From contig OX393565.1 in the NCBI GenBank assembly GCA_947652115.1, positions 6,962,021 through 7,026,020 of the forward strand: a DNA stretch of 64,000 bases, in the 5' to 3' direction. Positions within the stretch are counted from its first letter, which is position 1. Each line of letters begins with the position of its first letter. This document shows positions 45,336-55,335 of this stretch, piece after piece. Both the position numbers and the translations under genes were made by a program. Under the pieces are notes generated by a model. That model saw only the letters and a program-made list of their open reading frames with translations. It was not told where the DNA came from and searched no databases. Source of the DNA: Blastomussa wellsi. Lineage: Eukaryota > Cnidaria > Anthozoa > Scleractinia > Plerogyridae.

Positions 45336-48300
45336 TTTATTTAAGTGTCAATGTATTTAGCACCACTGTGCTAATTGGGGACACTGTAAATACGTAAACA
45401 AATATTGTAAATGAAACAGAAAGTTCTTAAAAATCCCAACTGGCAGTAGGCAGACCAGTTGGCTATTTTCAAAGCGTGGAGGAGTTGAATTCGGGACCAC
45501 CGAAGACAAAACCGTTTTAGTGGCAGGGAGGAGGACTAGAACCTGGGACCACCTGATTACAAGTCCAGCACCCTGACCACTGGGCCACGCTCGCCTCCAC
45601 CTACATCTTTTTTCCTGGGTTTATTTCATTTCTGAAGCAACTGTGCAACAATTAATTTATGGTATTAGTTTCACCTGACTTGTACATGTAACACATAGGA
45701 AGGGCAGTTGCCTAAGGGTTAGTGTGCTGGACGTAATATGTATAATGTCAAACAGAAGGGATAGTTGAAAGTGAGTGATTGTCACAGTGAATTTCCAATT
45801 TTAGCAATTGGAAAGAAAAAGCCTGAAAAAATTAGGTCTTCAACAGGATTTGAACAAAAATTGACCTTGCTCCCAATGTGTGACTTCATAGCTCACTTGG
45901 AGCCCTGAGTTTTTCAGGCTTCTTCTTTCTAATTGCTTAAATTTGAAATTCACTGCGATGATCATTCTTCACTTTCATCTACCTCTGCAGGTCAAATATG
46001 AATCGTTTCATATACTTCACATCAGAAGAGATAGTGTTTCATCTTATTTCCAAACACATTTTACAATTTATTACGATTTACTCCACATTACAAAACATTA
46101 TAAATAATTAAGATAATTATAAACTTAAAAAGAAAAAAGGTGTAGAGAAAGAGTGTCCTTACTTATTAAAATATAAGAAAAATATCTACAAATACCAATT
46201 GTCCATAATTAAACTTAAAACATTCATGTTAAAAGTTGCAATACAATTTGCTTCTCTAATTTGATTGGGTAAACTACTCCATTCATTGACAATACAGTTA
46301 AAAAACTATGTTTAAAACCATTAGTCCTTCTGAGATTTGGAACAAGATCCTGTGTGTCATTTTTCCTCAAGTCATAGCCTGTGTTTCTGTCCTTACAAAA
46401 AATGAGCTGAAATAGAGTTGTGATATGGCGTGCAGTGAAGTATTTTTGATGGACTTTGAGGTGTTTGGAAATGTGATTAAATGCTCAATAATTTGACTAT
46501 TTTAAATCTTCTCAATCAAATGTAAAACTACAAAGAAAACAAAGAAATACACTTCTAAAAATCTATGCTAATTAAGATCAGATTTCCCAACCATGGTCAA
46601 GGTTCTGATTTCCTTTGTTTTAACTTGGGTGATGAATTATTTAAGACTGAGAATCCAGACCGAGCAGTCTGGGTTCTAGCCCTGGCCGGGACACTACATT
46701 GTGTTCTTAGGCAACACATTTTACTCTCATAGTACCTCTCTCCACCCAGGTATATAATTGGGTACCGGCAAATTTAATGCTCTGGTTGACCATGCGACTG
46801 AAACCACCCTAGGGGCAGTAGAAATGCAAAAAACACCCGCATATATATACGATTTTGGGGTTCAGGCTGATCGAATAGAAAATAGTTGGAGAACCAATCA
46901 GATTCAAGGATTTCCAACAGAACACGGCTGAGTTTCTACTAATATACATTATGCATTATTGATTAAACATCGTATACATTACTAGACGTCCTTCCTATCA
47001 GGTACTGTATGGCTCTAAGACCTTGTATGGTCCAGGACACCATAGTACTTTAACATGAGTTACTGCTTTCTTAGTTATTTTGGTATCCTCTTTCTTTATA
47101 TATAAGAACATGTTTTATGTATCAGAGGCTGAATATATGGTGGAGGGAGTAACTTTCTAAAGAAACTGTGGTGATGCATCGGTGGGAAGTATAACAATAT
47201 AGTTTGGTTGATAATGTGAATTGGTCACCGTAAAGAGATACGAGAATATATGGATATATGGTGCTTTATTTGCCAACTTTCAGCCTAGCGTTCTCAACCA
47301 CTTGTTCTTATATGCGGGTGTTTACTACATACTCCTAGTTGCTTCATGCTAAGGAAACCATGATGAGCTCCCGACTGATAGACAAAAAGAAAAATGACAT
47401 GTGAATAATTACAATACAAGCATCACAAAAGTCAATACACACTGAGGTGAATAAAAACATACCTGACCAATACGACCAGGTGTTTTGTACACAACACCAC
47501 CACTAGATACACCAGCACAGAGCTGTCCACGTGTGTCCATACAAACTGCGCCAACAGTGTCCATCTTCTCATCATCCTAAAGAAGAACCAAAAGCTACAT
47601 TTTCAAAATACAGGAGAGCCCCGCTAACTCAAACTCCCAAGGGAAATGAAAAATAGTTTGAGTTACCGTTGTTTTCATCTAAGCGTAGACATGTGACAGA
47701 AAAACATGTTCTAATTGGGCGCAAACATGACATGCTTGGTAACCAAACATTTGAAGTTCCACAGCCGTCAAGCAAACTTTCGCGCCAAAGTTTGAAAGTT
47801 TTTGAATTCGTTGATATGTTTTCGATAAACAAATACGGCCGAAACTTCCAACCAGGTATTCCTCTTTCCAAGGATTTCAGAAATGAGGTGATCCAGATGG
47901 CGGCTACGCAACCAATAAGTGAAATATGTGAAAGGTATCGTATAAACTGTTCACAAACACAAATTCAAACTTCAAATGTTTGGTTACCAAGCATGTCATG
48001 TTTGCACCAAATAAGAACATGTTTTTCTGTCGCATGTCCACGCTTAGATGCAAATGATGGCAGTGGGGTCAGTGATAAACGAGAGTAAGACGATGATAGA
48101 GGGGAGCTAATCAATACATTTTGCGAGACCTTTTATCAAATTACAGACATGACAGCAGATGTTACTGAAACCGGAAAGCCCCATTCACAATGTTAATTGT
48201 TTTCTTTGTTATTTTGTCACGTTGAATAAAAAAAATTAAATTTAGACACGTGAAAAAGTGACGGACCAACACTTTGAGGTTTCCTGAGCAACATTTTATA

Positions 48301-51300
48301 TTTGAATTGTTTGAGTTATTGGGATAAATTCGAACCAAGGGAAAGCTAATTAGTTTGACTAGCGGCTAGTCCAAGTTAACTGATGGTAAATAACTGAAAA
48401 ACTAGGGTCAAATTCAGGGAAAAATGGATTCACACCCTTGTTGAGAAAGAAACTTTCATTCCAACTACCATTCCCTTTTCCAACTTGTTGTTTATAGGTT
48501 TAAATGCAATTCTAAAATTAAGACAACATTAAACAGGTTAAGAAGGGGGGAGTGAGTGCGGGAACAAGGCGTCTGCTAAAAATATGTAGACCTAAAATAG
48601 TATTCTTAACCAAGGGTACCAGTAACTCAGATCATTTTCCAAATGATTGTAGCGACAGTACAACCTACAGTACCCTCAATCTACAGACTGTGATTATCAA
48701 TTCTTCACTTCTGTTAACCATTTTTCTTGTCTGCCTCTGATCAGGGGGTGTATAATCATGAAAAACAGCAAACAGAACATTGATCCAGCATCCAAAAAGT
48801 AGTAATTGTAGCAAATGCATGTTACTGGTACTTACATTTGACAAATGACACAAGTTCTCTAGTCGACATGGTTTGTGTTCATCTAAAACACTTGTGGATA
48901 ACTGCAGTCTTGATTTGCACTTTTGCCAAGTTTGAGTGCTTCTGTCTTAAAAAAAAAATTAATTAATTCTAGAAGATTTGGCAAAATTAATAGGAAGTAC
49001 TCTGGATCAACTGGACTAGGACTTTTGTAAGAAACATTAGCAGTAACACTGGTGAATATATGTATTATATACCATTAGTAGAAACTCAGCTGTGTTCTAT
49101 TGGAAATACTTGTCTGATTCAGGGGTTTCAAAATGTTTTGAAGTAGGTGTCATCGACTGGAAGAGTAGGCGGCTGTTATAGGTGAACTTTTTGGTCACAT
49201 GCTGATTGCTATGACCAGAGTAGCTGGTGGCATAATAGTCAAGTAGCCGGTGGAACTCCAGCAGTCGCCACCTTGTTTTGAAACCCCTGTGATTGGTTCT
49301 CCGACTGTTTTCTATTCGCCTAGTCTTTGTCCAACACTCGTGTCAAAATTCAAAAATCATTTCATCTTTATCAACAGTAGCACTCCTTATGTGATGGCTT
49401 CTCCAAGCACATTGCTTTTGTATCCTCGGCACCGTCATGCATATCACAGTGAAGTAGTCCCAGAAATAGTTAATCGCCTACTGATGACCAGTTGCAAAAT
49501 TTGGGTTGCCAGTGCAATTTTTTTAGTCACACCGGCTCTCAGGAAGTCACAATTTCAGACACTGCTGTAATTTAAGTCACCTGTAATTAAGTCTTGATCG
49601 TGACACGTAGTAATTCCATGTTCCCCTGCCCAGCGCAATGCTCCTTCTCCTGCCAGAAAACTAAAAAAAATATGTTAAACTGAGAAGTAAAAACATAGCT
49701 ACCTGTATATGAGTATGTAAATTGAGGTTTCACGGAAAAAATCTTATTAAATTTAATTTTAAAAAAGTACTCCTGCAAATATGAATGAGCACCTCTCCAG
49801 GAGCAATTATCCCCCTGCCTTCTGCTACCAATCATGTCTCTTAGAAGGTTACACCTTTTAACAAAGAAATCAAACCAATAATGGTAACAAGGACAGGATT
49901 AATGTGGAAACGTACATTGGAGGAATAAGACCTAATGCTGATGGCCCTTTCATCTCTTCTTCCAACAGTTTACTGGCAACTTGAATGGGATTCCTTACTC
50001 CTGCAGAGCAAAGTAATCATGTTCCTTCAGTGCAATTATAAACCCATGAAGTCCTTTACAGAAAAAGAAAAAAGCAATATGTGAACATGAAAACAAGAAC
50101 ACGAGTTATCCAGCATACACAATGTTGTTCTGACATTCCGTAGAATCATACATGTAGTTGCGATTTCATCAGACAATGGCAAATTTAGCCAGCCAGCCTA
50201 CACTTTGTTTTTGTTGACATACAGGATTTTTGTTTTATTTAATAATTCGCATGAAGAGTGTCTTTAGAATTCCACAAACACAACTTCTCACACACTCAAT
50301 GGCATTAGTCACGGGACCTGATATCGTTGCTTGGACCCAGCCCTCCACATCACTGTGTGAGAACCTCATTTCTCACCTTTTTCACAAGCTCAGCTGGCGA
50401 GAAAGTCATCTGTGGCAATTATACAATTACATTTTGCTTTAAAAAACAAGCTTCATAATTTTAATGCCATCACAAACATTTTGGTGTTAAGGTGTGGCTG
50501 ACTATAGGGTCCTTTTCATTGCCAAGATAGCATGTGCGACTTTAGTTTAAATATTAACTACAATTAATATTATATTTTGAGAGAGATCTTTTGTTTTGTT
50601 TCATAGAAAGCTGCTGTCACCCAACTGACCCTTTAAAGCACCAACAGCTCCAAATGCTAGAGACTGTCCATCCATGATACTTGCATCGCACTCCACTGAG
50701 CCTGATTTGGTCAGATTGGAACCGATTCCTGCATTGGTACAAGAAAAATCCTGAAAACAAAAACAGAGATACACTGTACAACATGTTCAATTAAATCACA
50801 AAGAAAGTGCTTAACCAGAAAGTGGTTTTATATTTCAGTTAGATGATCATGTGCATGAGTAGAGCCTGACAGGGGGAGGGATGGGGGGTATTTGTTCCAT
50901 GTTGGGATACAGGGGTGCTACTGGGAATTTGAAACCCTGGCCCTGTGAAGCACAAAGATAACATCGGACCACCTACAGTACCCTATGCAGCAAATTGTTT
51001 ATTTTAAGATGCTGTTTAAGACACAGGATAACATCAATGCTGCCTGGTTCCAGGCCCCAGATGTTCAAAGGGTGGATAACTCTATCCAGCAAATACATCA
51101 CTCTCCAGGGGATAGCATAGTTTATTTTGCTAACACTTATCCACTTGACAGTGATTTATCCGGTGAATGGCGTTATCCTTCCTTTGAAAAAACTCTGCCA
51201 GAAAATGATCCATTAAAGTTGGCTGATGACCTGCTAAATAAATATCACAACTCATAAAAGGCCAGATTTTTATCTCTAATTAATGGTATGACCTTCTTGT

Positions 51301-54173
51301 AGCCATACTCTATGTAGAGTGGGTCCTGAGACCCTGTTTAGGAGAGACTTGCTTGCTTGGCATCCTGTACATTCAGGACTGAGGGGCCAAAAACATGTTA
51401 CCCCATCCAGAAGCATGCCCCTGTATGGGCCGTCTAACAAAAAGTGCATGTATGCATAAAATACAAATGCACAGCTTTGCAGGCAGAAAACTTTCACTTT
51501 GGCAAATAATAGAATGATACACACAATTAAGAACAAATTATAAGGACACAATAGGAAAGGGTAATTTTATTGAAACAACGCAGTAAGCAGAACAAAGAAA
51601 AACTATCACTAATGCTTTTTTAACAACAAAAAAAGAATTGATTGGTAAGTTAAAATATACAGTGTACACCTTTTTGGCCAATATAATATTCTGAAAAGGA
51701 CATTACATGTGTCTCCTACAAATTATCTTTACCTCTAAAGTTGCTATTGCCATGGTAACAACATCTCTAGCTGAGAAGCCCTGTTCAATAGCTTTCATGG
51801 CCTGCGATAAAGAAATTTTCTTGTTTGCTTTTGTACAATGTATTGTATACTTGCTCATTCTACATAATGGCAGATTAAACATGAACACAAAAATTATGTG
51901 GATTTAGAAGATGCTTGTTGAGGTTTTATTTTTATATGATTTCATTGTCCCACACTGCTATACACTGAAACAAACTCTGAAATTTAGCTTGGTTTCCGCA
52001 ACATGAAGTGACTAGGAGTACTTCTTCTCCAGCCTGGATGGAAGTCCGTTGTAGCATTATCCCAGGCATTCAATTCTGTGATACCGGTACTCACCTATAC
52101 ACTCGGGCAGAGAGAGGTACTGCGAGAGTAAAGTGTCTTGCCTAAGAATACAACACAATGACCCTAGACAGGGTTTGAAACCGGATCTTCGATCTGGAGT
52201 CCAGTGCACTAACTATTCGGACACTGTGCCTCCAAAAACTATATAATTTACCAACTGACTATCAAATATATTATCGACGAACTGAATTCTGATAATTGAG
52301 CTTCACTGATCCAATTAATTTTCAGCAGTGTTAAGCTAGGACTTCCAATCACTTTTCTGCACTGTTTTGTCAACAAAATAACAATGTGACTATATCAATT
52401 TTAACCTGCAAGATGGTGAGGGATGCCAAGCATAGGTAGTGCATTTGAAGTTAGCTGAACTTTTCTATTCAAATGGTCAAAGTTCCCAGTGCAGGCAGAT
52501 GATTTCTGCCAAATACCCTCACTATACCCTCTCCTCATAGGTTAACTTTGATACATAGGTGCATTATAAATGGGGTAATGTAACCTAATTTTTTCTGTAC
52601 CTTAGTGCAGGCAGCTCTGCAGGCCTCTTTATATTCGGACTCATTTGAGAAAGAATGGTATCCAGCTCCTGAAACAATAAAACAAAATAGATTATTCATT
52701 GATCATTGATCTGCCACATCTGTGTCAAAAGCCTGGCTCACACTAGTGACATGAGGCCGACATAACGATAAGGTCACAAAAATGCAAAGAGAGGTTTTAT
52801 GTCACCAGTGTGAACAACACAACATAATGACATAAAGCTACATGAACATAACGACACAAGGAAAAGATTGATCTTTTGTTTATGTCCTTATGTCGCTAGT
52901 GTGAACCAGGCTTAACATCTTCCCCAGGGATATTTTATTAGAAAAATACATGTATATGCATCAAGTCAATGCACTGGACTCTGGGTGAAACGATATTGGT
53001 TCTAGCCTCGGCCAGGGGCACTGCATTGTGTTCTTGGGCAAGATACTTTACTCACATAGTCTCTCTTCACCCAGGTGTATAAACGGGCACCAGAGAATTT
53101 ACTGCTAGGGGACATCCGTGAGATAGACTTGCATCCCAGGGAGTAGAAACTGTAGAAATAGTCCTAGTCCTTAGTCTGTTCAGGTTAAGAAAGCTGGGAT
53201 AAGCTTCAGCCTGATAAGCCACTAGGTTTGGACACAGACGTCAAAAACTGCAAGAAGGCAGAGTCCAGATTGTAAACATAGACCCAAGTTTTTAGTATGG
53301 ACAGGAGCAACTTCAGTTTCAATATATTTAAGGTTTTTGGCAAAGAAAACGATCATTATCATTCAAGTCCGATAGATGCATTTATCGGGTGAAAATTGGG
53401 GAAAATGCATCAACGATGCTTCAACTTTTCAAACTTTTATGGAGGGCATTCCCCCAGACCCCTCTAGCAGAATGAGACCTTTGGTGCATACCGGCTTAAG
53501 AGCTTGTATGGATGCCTTGCTGAGTGGGGCATAGGACAAAGTATAAGAGCGATGGCGTGTGGTGTATTAGGAAACTTTTTATGGCTTGCGCAACGAATTT
53601 TTAGGCAAAAACTGTGGCATAAAACTTTGGCGTATGAAATACGAACTTTCAAGTAAAGGGTGGCTGTGATGAAATTGGGGGTGACATTAACCTGCTTCCT
53701 GCAGGAGTTTCCTATCCACTTTAGTGAAATAGGAGACAAATCCATAGTCATTAGTAGATGCAATAAATAGAAGAGAAATGAAGCATGGTAACAGGAATCA
53801 AGCTGCATGCGAACTTCCAGATTTAATTTGATGGCAAACCATGGCACTGAGAAGTGTTCAACAATCAATTGCCAGTATTCACTTAATTAATAATCGAATG
53901 GAATTAAGTCTTTAAGTTTAAACTTATATGACCTCCATGTTGACACAGTTTACTGTCAACGTAAACAACAGCACAGAAATAAAAATATAAAAAAATTAAT
54001 ATATAGCAGCGTTAAAGAGAAAAAATATTGCATGTAAATATTTTGCCTCAACTTTATACAATCGAATTACATGCCATACTGAATACTTTACCAACGTGGA
54101 CTGCAACAAATCCCACTCCCAAAAGAACTGATTTCTCTTCAAAATCGTTGCATATTTCCTTCTTTTGCTGCAT
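35161..54173 (-). CDS. TASP1: Taspase-1 (threonine aspartase 1), complete, 13 coding exons
   Basis: Exons (minus strand, 5' to 3'): 54173-54092, 52668-52601, 51801-51733, 50750-50630, 50000-49916, 49660-49581, 48945-48836, 47576-47463, 43830-43755, 43448-43385, 38801-38755, 35833-35753, 35324-35161. All junctions are GT-AG and phases agree throughout; the sum is 1161 bases, 386 codons plus TGA. Taspase-1 is an asparaginase-family endopeptidase that autocleaves and then processes MLL/KMT2A and TFIIA-type substrates. Visible family landmarks are GFVAVHVGAGYH (exons 1-2), CTNAGIGSNL and ECDASIMDGQSLAFGAVGAL (exon 4), and IPPIFLAGEGALRWA. Next come MDTVGAV with the nucleophile threonine (about residue 212, at 47558-47556, start of the beta subunit) and VSSGGVVYKTPGRIGQ. 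The C-terminal part has CGEHLIKTMLAKEC, LGGVLLLRV and WGHTTESMCIGYMAEQD. The human protein is 420 residues; this one is shorter mainly at the N-terminus. No lesion is seen. Introns carry SINEs, MITEs and an intronless GPCR gene. Confidence 0.93.
37779..38270. repeat. Cluster of GGTGGATTTCCACTGTCGCG inverted-repeat MITEs
   Basis: A complete 178-bp copy spans 38093-38270, with arms starting AAGGTGGATTTCCACTGTCG and TACGTGCG motifs, its other end being the reverse complement. A second copy spans about 37779-37945, and a solo arm lies at 38009-38035. Lies in intron 11 of Taspase-1. Confidence 0.8.
39748..39866 (+). repeat. Third copy of the GCCGAAACCAATTGTGG module
   Basis: Nearly identical over about 115 bases to 19139-19258 (ACAAGCATTTTAGGCATCCT, ACATTGAGATTGTGGTCTGT). 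Linked there to a Penelope-like remnant. It abuts a SINE head at 39866. Confidence 0.75.
39866..39942 (-). mobile_element. tRNA-derived SINE head fragment
   Basis: Minus strand: GAGGCGTGGTTGCCTAATGG then TTAGTGCGCTGGACTCC, a tRNA-like A-box region. Sequence after GACTCC is degraded. Confidence 0.5.
39954..40889 (-). CDS. Rhodopsin-type (class A) G-protein-coupled receptor, intronless
   Basis: A complete 311-residue frame with a good start context (GGAGGATGGCG) and an N-terminal glycosylation site (NFT). Seven hydrophobic segments are present. TM1 has GNVLIL and TM2 CLAITDLCVGL. TM3 ends in SVDRLLALLL, with DRL in place of DRY. TM6 has LVLCYLPYVI, lacking the usual tryptophan of CWxP. TM7 has NSSLNPVLYCW, and a short C-tail ends in CC, a possible palmitoylation site. 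A cysteine before TM3 (NLCRYSS) pairs with one in loop 2 (WYGCTI). Short loops and size resemble the melanocortin/adenosine-like cnidarian receptors; the ligand is unknown. The gene lies wholly inside Taspase-1 intron 10, on the same strand. Confidence 0.9.
   Translation of the reverse strand: MAISNFTRGEKPTEAFEQLKCSASLTGGIHKHLIDLSAVNIFLAITAFLGNVLILVALGKETSLHPPSKLLFRCLAITDLCVGLITVPLHIIYLSSLVYEEWNLCRYSSVSYNVASYILSVASLLTVTAISVDRLLALLLGLRYRQVVTLKRTGAIVAIFWALCTAAAGSYLRNSLITHWYGCTIISLCVITAIISYTKIYLSLRHHQTQIQDHVQPQQPRRTIPLNIARYRKTVSSALCVQIALVLCYLPYVIVRALLNTGMISPSTFLALEVTVTLVYFNSSLNPVLYCWKIREVKQAVKDTIRQVLCC
41136..41332. repeat. Penelope-type terminal repeat, copy 2 (inverted ends)
   Basis: Begins ATAATTTGGTTTTATCAACT and carries its reverse complement near 41250-41275, with AAAGGGCTAACGCTTGAAAC between. 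Ends CTTTAGAAACTTACCCCCTC like copy 1. Confidence 0.75.
43200..43275 (-). mobile_element. Possible tRNA-like SINE head
   Basis: Minus strand: GGTGGTGCTGTGGTAAGAAT with a B-box-like GGGTTCAATTTAGTCC. It does not resemble an intact tRNA. Confidence 0.4.
44434..44502. repeat. (AAT)n microsatellite, about 23 units
   Basis: Uninterrupted AAT repeats. The long isoleucine or leucine frames through it are artefacts. Probably the tail of a retroelement. Confidence 0.9.
44765..44925. mobile_element. 161-bp MITE with long inverted repeats
   Basis: Ends AATAGACCAATTTCGATATT and its reverse complement AATATCGAAATTGGTCTATT, with further pairing ACAATAGAC / GTCTATTGT and GAGGCTCCGGGG / CCCCGGAGCCTC. Nearly the whole element folds back. 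Lies in Taspase-1 intron 8. Confidence 0.85.
44937..45245 (-). pseudogene. Retroelement-derived C-terminal fragment
   Basis: Minus-strand translation runs REKKRKYQQRVLDVEMGSFT, then LVFGTNGGMGNECQRFLKHL and RSVHACVRGSRTPFR. This pattern occurs at the C-terminus of many cnidarian and lancelet retroelement proteins. No RT domain accompanies it, since it starts directly at the (AAT)n tail of a neighbouring SINE. Confidence 0.6.
45246..45602 (-). mobile_element. Complete tRNA-derived SINE with (ATT)n tail
   Basis: On the minus strand it begins GGAGGCGAGCGTGGCCCAGT. A-box-like TGGCCCAGTGGTCAGGG is followed by a B-box GGTTCTAGTCC (45543-45533), then about 190 bases of body, AATAAAG, and an (ATT)n tail at 45333-45246. 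Transcription by RNA polymerase III is expected from the boxes. Confidence 0.8.
46650..46800 (+). mobile_element. SINE, 5'-degraded
   Basis: B-box GGGTTCTAGCCC near 46670, then ACTACATTGTGTTCTTAGGC and CCTCTCTCCACCCAGGTATA, shared with the SINEs at 52965 and 52012. Confidence 0.6.
46831..47323. repeat. Region bounded by inverted AAACACCCGCATATA
   Basis: AAACACCCGCATATA at 46831 is mirrored by TATATGCGGGTGTTT ending at 47323 (one base of drift). The interval contains an inverted relative of 49070-49330 and Penelope-type repeat copy 4, so it is nested repeat material. Confidence 0.4.
47149..47245 (-). repeat. Penelope-type terminal repeat, copy 4 (reverse, degraded)
   Basis: AACTTTCTAAAGAAACTGTG, CGGTGGGAAGTATAACAATA and GTGAATTGG..CACCGTAAAGAGAT match the other copies in reverse orientation. 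Confidence 0.65.
47673..48053 (+). mobile_element. Inverted-repeat transposon remnant with a paired-type HTH
   Basis: Arms of about 88 bp (CATCTAAGCGTAGACATG and ATGACATGCTTGGTAACCAA, mirrored at 47967-48053) enclose an open stretch. It reads INKYGRNFQPGIPLSKDFRN then EVIQMAATQPISEICERYRI. This resembles the N-terminal helix-turn-helix of paired domains and of Tc1/mariner-type transposases. The catalytic domain is missing. In Taspase-1 intron 7, just upstream of exon 8. Confidence 0.6.
49070..49330. repeat. Repeat interrupted by a MITE
   Basis: AGTAGAAACTCAGCTGTGTT to CTGATT, then after the insertion TGATTGGTTCTCCGACTGTT, matches 46865-46950 in reverse orientation, where the sequence is uninterrupted. 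Confidence 0.7.
49120..49289. mobile_element. 170-bp MITE with 5-bp target duplication
   Basis: Ends CAGGGGTTTCAAAA / TTTTGAAACCCCTG. TGATT flanks both sides (49115-49119 and 49290-49294). The related sequence near 46906 has a single TGATT and no insertion. The CAGGG ends resemble hAT-type elements, although the duplication is 5 bp. Confidence 0.85.
51060..51192. repeat. Short inverted-repeat element (MITE-like)
   Basis: TGTTCAAAGGGTGGATAACT at the left pairs with GGCGTTATCCTTCCTTTGAA at the right; internal CTTATCC/GGATAG blocks repeat. An open frame through it is incidental. Confidence 0.5.
52012..52236 (-). mobile_element. tRNA-derived SINE
   Basis: Minus strand: GGAGGCACAGTGTCCGAATA with A-box-like TAGTTAGTGCACTGGACTCC, B-box GGTTTCAAACCC, then CATTGTGTTGTATTCTTAGG and CCTCTCTCTGCCCGAGTGTA. 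Confidence 0.7.
52965..53175 (+). mobile_element. tRNA-derived SINE
   Basis: AATGCACTGGACTCTGGGTG, B-box TGGTTCTAGCCTC, GCATTGTGTTCTTGGGCAAG, CTCTCTTCACCCAGGTGTAT and CATCCCAGGGAGTAGAAA follow in the order of the other family members. Confidence 0.65.
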
Positions 54174-54424
54174 ACCTATTTATCCTGACCGATCGTTTGG
54201 AAATTTTCGAGCGCCATTTTTGAGAACCTACGTCTTACATGAAGTGTAGACAAATTTTAAACCTTACCGCTTTTGCCGCTGCCGTATCGCGGCTGCACGT
54301 TCCGTGAAGCGTGCGGAAACGCCGCCACATCGTCGGGGACTGAGGTGACAACACAGCTGTGGTGAAGTCGGGCACACGTGCTGTTGAAAACAGCTGTGGG
54401 GGGAATCATTCAATCATCAAAACG
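54174..54424. promoter_or_regulatory. Likely promoter of Taspase-1, possibly bidirectional
   Basis: This is the region just upstream of the Taspase-1 start codon (54173), richer in CG than its surroundings (54280-54350). On the + strand it leads to CATCAAAACG|GTAAGT at 54423, a good donor that could end a noncoding first exon of a divergent transcript. No coding exon of such a gene was recognised. Confidence 0.4.
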
Positions 54425-54590
54425 GTAAGTCGTTTTCTACTTTATATTTTAAAGTCTGCGTCAAGTTCTAGGTTCATTTCTGTTAAAAATACCATTTGCG
54501 GACAAGAATAGAAGCTGCACAGTACATGTTTTTCTCGTCTCGCAAAGAAAGCCATTTGTACACAACGTTTGAAATGTAGCTCATATATTT

Positions 54591-54798
54591 ATATAATTTG
54601 GTTTTATCAACTGGGTTGATAATGTGAATTGGCCACCGTAAAGAGATTCAATAGCTGACGTTTCGAGCGAAGACGAAGGGCTAACGCTCGAAACGCCAGC
54701 TATTGAATTCACATTATCAACCCAGTTGATAAAACCAAATTATATTGTTATACTTCCCACCGACAGCACCACAGTTTCTTTAGAAGCTTATCCTCTCT
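54591..54798. repeat. Penelope-type terminal repeat, copy 3 (inverted ends)
   Basis: ATATAATTTGGTTTTATCAA at the left is mirrored near 54720-54746. The centre has AGCTGACGTTTCGAGCG facing CGCTCGAAACGCCAGCT around AAGACGAAGGGCTAA. Confidence 0.75.
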
Positions 54799-55265
54799 AA
54801 TATATTGATAGTTGTGGCTTTGACTGGTGTTTAATAGATGGAATAACTTACAAAGACAGGCAAATGCTTGTAGAAGTACTCTCCGGTCAAGCAATGAAAC
54901 GCGCACTCAAAAAGCATTCGCTGGGCGTTCGTCATCTGGACACGAACCAAAGTCACATTATTATCTATCTGGTCCATTTTGTTGTCTTATGACAAGGTCA
55001 AGTGTACTCTGTACCTCGAACATTTTCCAAGGGATATTTATTGGCATTGTTCATTTTAAATTCATGGAAAATCTCAGTGTTGTTTATCTCAGAATCCAAC
55101 CAGTAGACAGAATGTCGGCGGGCGTGGTCAATGGCTTATTTGGCGGCGACGAAACCGGTGAGGGTAAAAGGAGGAATGGATTTGTGGCATGGCATGTGGC
55201 ATGACCTGCGGAATGGCATAATTATGCGGAACGTAATATAATTATGTGGAATGACATAATTACCA

Positions 55266-55335
55266 GTTTTACCTTCATGTAACTTGCGGAATGTTTTACC
55301 TTCATGTAACTTGCGGAATGTTTTACCTTCACCAC
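55266..55335. repeat. 27-bp tandem repeat, about 2.5 units
   Basis: TTTTACCTTCATGTAACTTG then CGGAATG recurs directly. Confidence 0.75.

Noticed and set aside
44320..45360. Open frames with long runs of isoleucine or leucine
   Set aside because: They are translations of (AAT)n microsatellites.
45530..45602. tRNA gene on the minus strand
   Set aside because: A- and B-box-like sequences are present, but no cloverleaf could be drawn and the sequence continues into a SINE body with an (ATT)n tail.
50985..51257. 90-codon open frame in a Taspase-1 intron
   Set aside because: It is read through a short inverted-repeat element (TGTTCAAAGGGTGGATAA type).
53464..53868. 134-codon minus-strand frame in Taspase-1 intron 1
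   Set aside because: No domain features; no promoter or splice evidence.
54827..55204. Coding exon of a divergent gene beside Taspase-1
   Set aside because: Open for 125 codons but without family pattern, and preceded by a Penelope-type repeat; kept only as an uncertain region.
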